Origin: a virus | DNA length: 42,856 nucleotides | Virus record (IMG/VR): IMGVR_UViG_3300038948_000007 | Location: 1-42,856 of that record | Strand: one strand, 5' to 3' | Shown: in pieces, positions 38,972-42,856 of the stretch | Position numbering within the stretch: position 1 is the first letter of the stretch | How the letters are laid out: every line of letters begins with the position of its first letter | The notes under the pieces: model-generated | The model's database searches: none | Told to the model about the DNA's origin: nothing | Seen by the model: the letters and a program-made list of their open reading frames with translations, nothing else | Made by a program: the position numbers and the translations under genes

Positions 38972-39038
38972 TACTGGGTGAGCGCTCCGAACCTTTTTTT
39001 GACGATCGGGTTATAGGCCGTCGCCAGCCCACCCAGTA
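38972..39038. repeat. Inverted repeat 1 (9 bp, 49-base loop)
   Basis: TACTGGGTG (38972-38980) and CACCCAGTA (39030-39038) are perfectly complementary. The loop contains GAGCGCTC-like self-complementarity and a T-run. A tRNA was considered but the inner arms do not fit. Confidence 0.45.
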
Positions 39039-39186
39039 AATCCATAGCACTACCACATACCAGCTGGCGACGTCCTACGTCCTACGATACGCTGGTCTCC
39101 CTGTTTGGTGTTGGCGCGGCGCCGGATAGTGAAAGTCATGCGTCCACCGGCGTCGCGCTCTCAACAATCGTAACCAAGTGGAAAAT

Positions 39187-39215
39187 TTGCGATTTCGCAA
39201 CGCTTACGGTATCAC
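39187..39215 (+). promoter_or_regulatory. Possible promoter with palindromic -35
   Basis: TTGCGA (39187-39192), 17 bases, TATCAC (39210-39215). The -35 box is part of the perfect palindrome TTGCGATTTCGCAA (39187-39200), which could be an operator. The -10 box is weak. Confidence 0.35.
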
Positions 39216-39222
39216 TGGCGAT

Positions 39223-39296
39223 GCGTATGAAAGGGGTCGCAATGACTCGCTGACTTTTCCGCGGACCGTCGGGACGCATTCTCCCCTTTCATACGC
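39223..39296. repeat. Inverted repeat 2 (14 bp, 46-base loop)
   Basis: GCGTATGAAAGGGG (39223-39236) and CCCCTTTCATACGC (39283-39296) are perfectly complementary. The second arm ends 36 bases before the start of the initiator gene, so the stem could control its translation or serve as binding sites. Confidence 0.65.
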
Positions 39297-39331
39297 ACGC
39301 GTTCCGATGGCCCGCGGATTTATGAGGCAGC

Positions 39332-40264
39332 ATGGCTCGCTATAGGAAGGTCGACCTTCGAATTCACAGCGACGAAAAATATCGCAACCTGAGCAAGCCC
39401 CAGCCATGCGGGCAATATTTGTTCCTCTACCTTTTGATAGGGCCCCATACGGGCCCCATACCTGGATTGTTCCGGCTCAGCCTGGCGACGCTGGCGGACG
39501 AGCTTGGTTGGAACGGTTCCGAAACCGTTTCGAAACCGTTTCGGGAACTGTTGCGAAACGGTATGGTAAAGGCCGATTTCGAGGCCAGGTTGGTCTGGTT
39601 GCCGAACGCCATCAAGTACAACCCACCGGCAAATCCGAACGTAGTCAAAGGCTGGGCGAACGCCTGGGATGAACTCCCAGAATGCGCGTTGAAAAACGAA
39701 GCATATCACGCATTTAGGTTGTTCTTGGAACAGTATCCCGAAGCATTCCGAAACGCTTTCGAAACCGTTTCGAAACCGTTACCTGAACCGTTTCGAAAAC
39801 AGGAACAGGAACAGGAGCAGGAACAGGAACAGGAACAGGAACAGGATAACCACACTCTGTCGAAATCGACGGCTGACGCCGCCGACGCCGACCGGGCTAC
39901 GGATTCCAAAATTGCCAGGGACGACATCAACGAGGTCTGGCAGCATTACCGCACGCATCACCCGAGCGCGGCCAAGAGCTTAAAAACCAATCGCAAGGAA
40001 TATCGCCTGATTAGGGAACGCCTAGACGATTTCGAGGTCGATGAATTGAAAAGGGCAATCGACGGATACCATAGCTCGAGCTGGCATTGCGGCAACAACG
40101 ACCGCAACAAACCGTACCTATCGCTCGAGCTCATGATGCGCGATATCTCGCACGTGCAGGCTGGGCTTGAATATCTCGCAGGCAATCAAAGAGACAACGG
40201 CCGCCCGCGCGCCCTTGACCCAAGCGCACTGTTGCGCGATATGGCAGATGAAGGGACGGTGTAA
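39332..40264 (+). CDS. Replication initiator / helicase loader-like protein
   Basis: A 310-residue protein. Residues 1-125 form a winged-helix domain found in phage replisome organisers ('r..d..i..de.y..L..p...ql...Li.gP.....G.fr.s...La..lg' and 'NP.vv.gW...'). Residues 157-171 are a pure Glu-Gln repeat. Residues 195-285 form a helical C-terminal part (KSLKTNRKEYRLIRERLDDF; YLSLELMMRD), like the loader domain of DnaD- or O-type proteins. The gene holds 11-bp iterons (next features) and is followed by the helicase gene by TAATG overlap, as in lambda O-P. Likely origin-binding initiator. Confidence 0.8.
   Translation: MARYRKVDLRIHSDEKYRNLSKPQPCGQYLFLYLLIGPHTGPIPGLFRLSLATLADELGWNGSETVSKPFRELLRNGMVKADFEARLVWLPNAIKYNPPANPNVVKGWANAWDELPECALKNEAYHAFRLFLEQYPEAFRNAFETVSKPLPEPFRKQEQEQEQEQEQEQEQDNHTLSKSTADAADADRATDSKIARDDINEVWQHYRTHHPSAAKSLKTNRKEYRLIRERLDDFEVDELKRAIDGYHSSSWHCGNNDRNKPYLSLELMMRDISHVQAGLEYLAGNQRDNGRPRALDPSALLRDMADEGTV
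39511..39563 (+). repeat. Iteron cluster 1 (GAAACCGTTTC)
   Basis: GAAACCGTTTC occurs twice without spacing (39521-39531 and 39532-39542), flanked by the related GAACGGTTCC (39511-39520) and GAAACGGTA (39555-39563). They code for SETVSKPFRELLRNG in the initiator. Confidence 0.8.
39750..39794 (+). repeat. Iteron cluster 2 (GAAACCGTTTC)
   Basis: Four 11-bp units: GAAACGCTTTC (39750-39760), GAAACCGTTTC (39761-39771), GAAACCGTTAC (39772-39782) and TGAACCGTTTC (39784-39794). The cluster lies about 230 bp behind cluster 1 and codes for a copy of the same peptide, FETVSKPLPEPF. Confidence 0.8.
39800..39847 (+). repeat. Hexanucleotide repeat (CAGGAA)8
   Basis: Eight units of CAGGAA, one with GAG for GAA and the last ending GAT, code for (QE)7QD. 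It follows the iterons directly. The length may change by slippage without a frame shift. Confidence 0.9.
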
Positions 40265-41505
40265 TGAGCGAATCGATCGAAATCCGGGTGCTTGCAGCGG
40301 CGATGGCCGAGCCCGGACTCTGGCTGGCGCAGGCCGCCAGAATCAATCCAGACCTTTTCCCTAACCAAAAAAAACTGGCGACCGAAATCTGCGCAATGCG
40401 TGACGCCGGAAAGGAAACCGACCCGCGCTCAGTGTACACATGGCTTGCGGACCGCGGCGCACCTATCAAACTGTCTGACCTGATGAGCATGGCAGACCAG
40501 TCGCCGCTGTCAATCGACTCAATGACCCAGGCGGTCGACGCCCTGCACGAAAACGCCAAGCGCGTCGCGGTCCGTCAGCTCGGCAATTGGCTAACCAAAC
40601 AGGCAAGAGAACCCGGCGCCAGGGCAGACGATATCCTACGGCAGGCAATCGGAGCGCTGTCGGATATCAGCGCGCGCTCGAGCGCCGGGCCAGAGGAATT
40701 CAATATGATTCTGCAACGTGTAATGAACGGCATCGGCAAACCGCCGACTGACGTCGTCAAAACTGGCATCAGCACAATAGACGCAATCACCGGAGGTTTT
40801 CGCGGCGGTCAGATGATTGTCGTCGGCGCCCGGCCCAGCATGGGCAAAACGTCGCTGGCAATGGGTTTCATTCGCCAAGCAGCGGCGGCTGGCAAAACCG
40901 TGGCCCTGTTCTCGCTGGAAATGAGCGCCGACCAAGTCTGCCACCGAATCCTGGCCGACCTGAGCCAAATCAACCTGGCGCGGATATCGACCCATCACTT
41001 ATCGGGCAACGAAATCCGGGCGCTGACCAACGCCGCCAACGTCGCGCACCGATACAAAATTTTTATCACTGAGACGGCGGTTGGCATCGACGGCGTATGC
41101 CGCCAGCTCAAACACCAGGGCGGCCTCGACCTGGTCGTTGTCGACTATCTCCAGCTTATGGACTGCCGCGCAGAGTCGCGCGAACAGCAGATATCGACCA
41201 TGTCACGCAACCTGAAACGCCTGGCGCGCGACTTGGCGGTTCCGGTCGTTGTGCTATCCCAGCTCAACCGTCAAATAGAGCAACGCGCGAACAAACGCCC
41301 ACAGCTGAGCGACCTGCGCGAATCCGGCGCCATTGAGCAAGACGCCGATATCGTGCTGCTGCTCTGGCGCCCAGGCTACTATGACACCGAAGCCGACCAG
41401 ACCGAGGCCGAGCTCATCGTCGGTAAGCATCGTAACGGGCCAACCGGCCTGGTCGAGTTGGGATGGCAAGCCGATTGTGCACGGTTTGTGGACAAAGACA
41501 AATAA
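40264..41505 (+). CDS. Replicative DNA helicase, DnaB-like
   Basis: A 413-residue protein. DnaB N-domain-like part up to 110. RecA-like core: Walker A GARPSMGKTS (188-197), FSLEMSADQ (216-224), Walker B LVVVDYLQLM with Asp294, SQLNRQIEQRANKRPQLSDL with the catalytic DLRESGAIEQDAD (350-362). It should unwind the fork 5' to 3' as hexamer. The start overlaps the initiator stop (TAATG). The C-terminal part ends with LVGKHRNGPTG-like motif (IVGKHRNGPTGLVELGW), typical of DnaB. Confidence 0.95.
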   Translation: MSESIEIRVLAAAMAEPGLWLAQAARINPDLFPNQKKLATEICAMRDAGKETDPRSVYTWLADRGAPIKLSDLMSMADQSPLSIDSMTQAVDALHENAKRVAVRQLGNWLTKQAREPGARADDILRQAIGALSDISARSSAGPEEFNMILQRVMNGIGKPPTDVVKTGISTIDAITGGFRGGQMIVVGARPSMGKTSLAMGFIRQAAAAGKTVALFSLEMSADQVCHRILADLSQINLARISTHHLSGNEIRALTNAANVAHRYKIFITETAVGIDGVCRQLKHQGGLDLVVVDYLQLMDCRAESREQQISTMSRNLKRLARDLAVPVVVLSQLNRQIEQRANKRPQLSDLRESGAIEQDADIVLLLWRPGYYDTEADQTEAELIVGKHRNGPTGLVELGWQADCARFVDKDK

Positions 41506-41550
41506 AGCGATTTGAGGCGATTTCAGAACGCAACACGAGGTAGGCATAGG

Positions 41551-41856
41551 GTGGGTTCTGGCAACGGCAAAATGACTGGCCTAGGCGCCGCGTGTGAGAT
41601 CTTAGAAGGCCAGGTCGCCATCGATTTCGCCGTGATTGACTCCGGCCTAGGCGAGGCCGCCGACCGTAGCCTGGCCCAGGCCATCGAATGGCTGCGCGGT
41701 TTCGGCGGCCATAACCAACACTGGCCCGGGTGCCAATGTCAGCAATGCATCCCGGCGCGGTCAATTGTTCGGGCGGCGGTTCGGGATTCGACCTGTGCCT
41801 GCGGCCGGTGTCCGTTATGCTGGGCTCGAGCTCGAATCCAGGAAGGGCGGATGTGA
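41551..41856 (+). CDS. Cys-rich zinc-ribbon-like protein (1)
   Basis: About 101 residues from GTG 41551 (GAGGTAGG before it) or 94 from ATG 41572. The N-terminal half is helical (LGAACEILEGQVAIDFAVID, then SLAQAIEWLRGFGGHN); the C-terminal half has CQCQQC and CACGRCPLCW, a zinc-binding pattern. It is followed by a gene by TGATG overlap. It may be an antiterminator-like or DNA-binding protein, but I do not recognise it. Confidence 0.55.
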   Translation: MGSGNGKMTGLGAACEILEGQVAIDFAVIDSGLGEAADRSLAQAIEWLRGFGGHNQHWPGCQCQQCIPARSIVRAAVRDSTCACGRCPLCWARARIQEGRM

Positions 41857-42053
41857 TGCCTGTTGTTGTTGGCCGAGATTGCGGGCTGATAGTGCGGTCG
41901 ACGACCGCACCGGTCCAACTCGAATGGCTTTGCGACTGCGGACTGCGCGAAGCCTTCTTTTTGTCGGAGGGCAATGGGACCATGAGCAATTGCCCAAAAT
42001 GCGGCGAAGCGCGGACGCTTTACCGGCCGGTTGATACAACGACGCGGTCATGA
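41856..42053 (+). CDS. Cys-rich zinc-ribbon-like protein (2)
   Basis: A 65-residue protein starting at a TGATG overlap; the longer frame to 41730 overlaps the upstream gene. It has WLCDCGLREAFFL and MSNCPKCGEARTLYRP: two C-x-C/C-x2-C pairs, a rubredoxin-like zinc ribbon. The function is unknown. Confidence 0.6.
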   Translation: MPVVVGRDCGLIVRSTTAPVQLEWLCDCGLREAFFLSEGNGTMSNCPKCGEARTLYRPVDTTTRS

Positions 42054-42220
42054 TCGCGCGGCGCTACAGACAAGCCCGGTTCGTTTGCGGCGATTGCGGC
42101 CAGGTGAAGCTGGTTGACGTGCAGCCAAACGGACACGTCACAACCCAACGCTGCGACCATTGCGGGCGCAAAATGCGCACGTTCCGGGCGGTGCGCGACC
42201 AGCCCAAGGCCGAGACATGA
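42050..42220 (+). CDS. Cys-rich zinc-ribbon-like protein (3), 56 residues
   Basis: A short ORF set by ATGA overlaps at both ends. It has FVCGDCGQVKLVDVQPNG and RCDHCGRKMRTFRAV: two C-x2-C pairs 20 residues apart, a classic zinc ribbon. Too short for usual ORF cut-offs, but its couplings and motif support it. Confidence 0.65.
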   Translation: MIARRYRQARFVCGDCGQVKLVDVQPNGHVTTQRCDHCGRKMRTFRAVRDQPKAET

Positions 42221-42573
42221 TTCGAGAATTCGCCAACTTGTTCGGGCTGACCATTCGGGAATTGCGGCTAGCTGGCCGTCGCATCGAGCGCCAGTCGGGC
42301 ATAGTCCTACGCGCCAGGCTACAATTGCGGCGCTGGTATCGCCGCCTAAGGCAGTGTCGGCGCCGGCTGCGAAGGCAAAGCAGCCGACGACCGACAGGAA
42401 AGCAGAAAGGCCAATTTTGCGATTGGCAGGCTCACGACACCAAATATGGCCGATTGTATTGGTCTTGTCGATACTGTGGATGCAAAACATTGCGCCCTAC
42501 AACCGAACACGAGCAAGCGCGCGCGGGCGCGCGTTGCGGGCGCGCGGGCGCGCGCGAGGGGGGTCATGCTTAG
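42217..42573 (+). CDS. Arg-rich protein with zinc knuckle
   Basis: A 118-residue protein starting at 42217 in an ATGA overlap. The first half is very basic (LQLRRWYRRLRQCRRRLRRQ), the second has FCDWQAHDTKYGRLYWSCRY and CGCKTL, a partial zinc site. The last 20 residues (EQARAGARCGRAGAREGG) come from a GC-repeat. Possibly a nucleic acid binding protein. It overlaps the rusA start by 8 bp. Confidence 0.5.
   Translation: MIREFANLFGLTIRELRLAGRRIERQSGIVLRARLQLRRWYRRLRQCRRRLRRQSSRRPTGKQKGQFCDWQAHDTKYGRLYWSCRYCGCKTLRPTTEHEQARAGARCGRAGAREGGHA
42517..42556. repeat. GC alternating tract before rusA
   Basis: A run of GCGCGCGCGGGCGCGCG and related bases, ending 10 bases before rusA's start. Z-DNA-prone like the tract at 24078-24168. 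Confidence 0.6.
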
Positions 42574-42856
42574 GATTGAGATACCACTGCCGACGCCGTC
42601 GCTAAACGTCCTGATGCGCATGCACCCGCAGGCCAAGAAACGCCTGCGCAACCAGTACATCACGATTTTCCGAGCGCACGCGACCGCGGTAACCCGGGTC
42701 AAGCCGGGCCAGTTTCGCAAAGTCTGGATTGAGCGCCGCGGCAAGCGGTTGCTTGACCATGACAATCTAGTCGGCGGTTGCAAGCCGTTGGTCGATGCGC
42801 TCGAACGCGCCGGCCTTATCTGGCGCGACAGCCCGCGGTTTGTTCGAGTCGAATAT
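42566..42856 (+). CDS. rusA: RusA-like Holliday junction resolvase (cut by window end)
   Basis: 97 whole codons up to the last base. Features: IEIPLPTPSLNVLMRMHP at the N-terminus, and LLDHDNLVGGCKPLVDALER with Asp64, Asp66 and Asp77, plus IWRDSPRFVRVEY with Asp88: the metal-binding acidic set of RusA. It resolves four-way junctions in replicating or recombining DNA and may help packaging. GAGGGGGG is the ribosome site. The C-terminus lies beyond the window or, if circular, at 1-129. Confidence 0.9.
   Translation, partial: MLRIEIPLPTPSLNVLMRMHPQAKKRLRNQYITIFRAHATAVTRVKPGQFRKVWIERRGKRLLDHDNLVGGCKPLVDALERAGLIWRDSPRFVRVEY

Larger units (their letters stand above)
38803..39331. other. 530-bp intergenic region before the replication genes
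   Basis: No open frame here looks like a gene; two short minus-strand frames (38862-39056 and 39204-39407) are Arg/Trp-rich shadows. The region holds two spaced inverted repeats, a 14-bp palindrome and a possible promoter, listed separately. A T-run (CCTTTTTTTGAC, 38992-39003) lies inside the first repeat. The region lies directly upstream of the initiator and helicase genes, where origins and their regulators usually are. Confidence 0.5.

Noticed and set aside
38970-39045. Possible tRNA from the 9-bp inverted repeat with about 70 bases
   Set aside because: Neither strand gives a T-arm with GTTCRA, a D-arm or a seven-base anticodon loop in the correct places; the inner part only forms GAGCGCTC self-complementarity.
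38862-39056. Minus-strand 64-residue frame before the initiator
   Set aside because: Arg/Ser/Gln-rich, no ribosome site and isolated on the wrong strand inside the plus arm.
1-42856. Integrase, excisionase, CI-type repressor or attachment site
   Set aside because: No protein with tyrosine or serine recombinase motifs, no repressor with peptidase domain, and no tRNA-end repeat was found, so a temperate life style is not supported.

Overview
The window is a GC-rich genome, probably complete, of a tailed phage with a contractile tail (myovirus morphology). It encodes large and small terminase, portal, Mu F-like head protein, prohead protease/scaffold, major capsid, sheath, tube, short tape measure, spike and baseplate wedges. 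No integrase, ParA/ParB partition pair or convincing CI-type repressor is visible, so a lytic life style is the simplest reading. The host cannot be named; the GC content, the T7-lysozyme-like amidase and a possible lipoprotein spanin suggest a Gram-negative bacterium. The tail set (DUF3383 sheath, DUF3277 tube, Pam3-like baseplate plug) resembles simple contractile tails such as that of cyanophage Pam3; these family names come from memory of the families, not from a search.

Layout. Two arms diverge from about 35.25-35.41 kb. The minus arm (35.25 kb down to 0.16 kb) carries in order: a Cro-like HTH gene and small unknown genes; two DNA methyltransferases; small terminase; a block of small accessory genes; a third methyltransferase; large terminase, portal and head genes; a 500-bp structured intergenic region; protease/scaffold, decoration and capsid; connectors; sheath, tube and chaperones; tape measure; baseplate; a Gly-rich fibre; a membrane-protein cassette that is probably for lysis; several fibre/baseplate decoration proteins; and the endolysin. 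The plus arm (35.41 kb to the right end) is the early/replication arm: unknown zinc-ribbon genes, an RHH regulator, a Cas4/RecB-like nuclease, a RecT/Bet annealing protein, a replication initiator containing iterons, a DnaB-type helicase, four small genes (three of them Cys-rich) and a RusA resolvase. The RusA frame runs off the right end and continues open, in phase, from base 1 to a stop at 127-129. This suggests that the window is one circular (or circularly permuted) genome cut inside rusA, with the two arms converging at rusA/endolysin.

Most neighbouring genes are joined by ATGA, TGATG or TAATG overlaps, which indicates translational coupling in long operons. Features that stand out: an 11-bp iteron array inside the initiator gene; a second 4 x 11-bp array plus three hairpins and a Z-DNA-like tract in the only large gap of the late arm; a strong internal ribosome site that would make a scaffold nested in the protease gene; a 49-bp duplication that gives the methyltransferase and large terminase the same N-terminus; three different repeat-built fibres; and a lipobox-bearing, proline-rich 54-codon gene in the lysis block.
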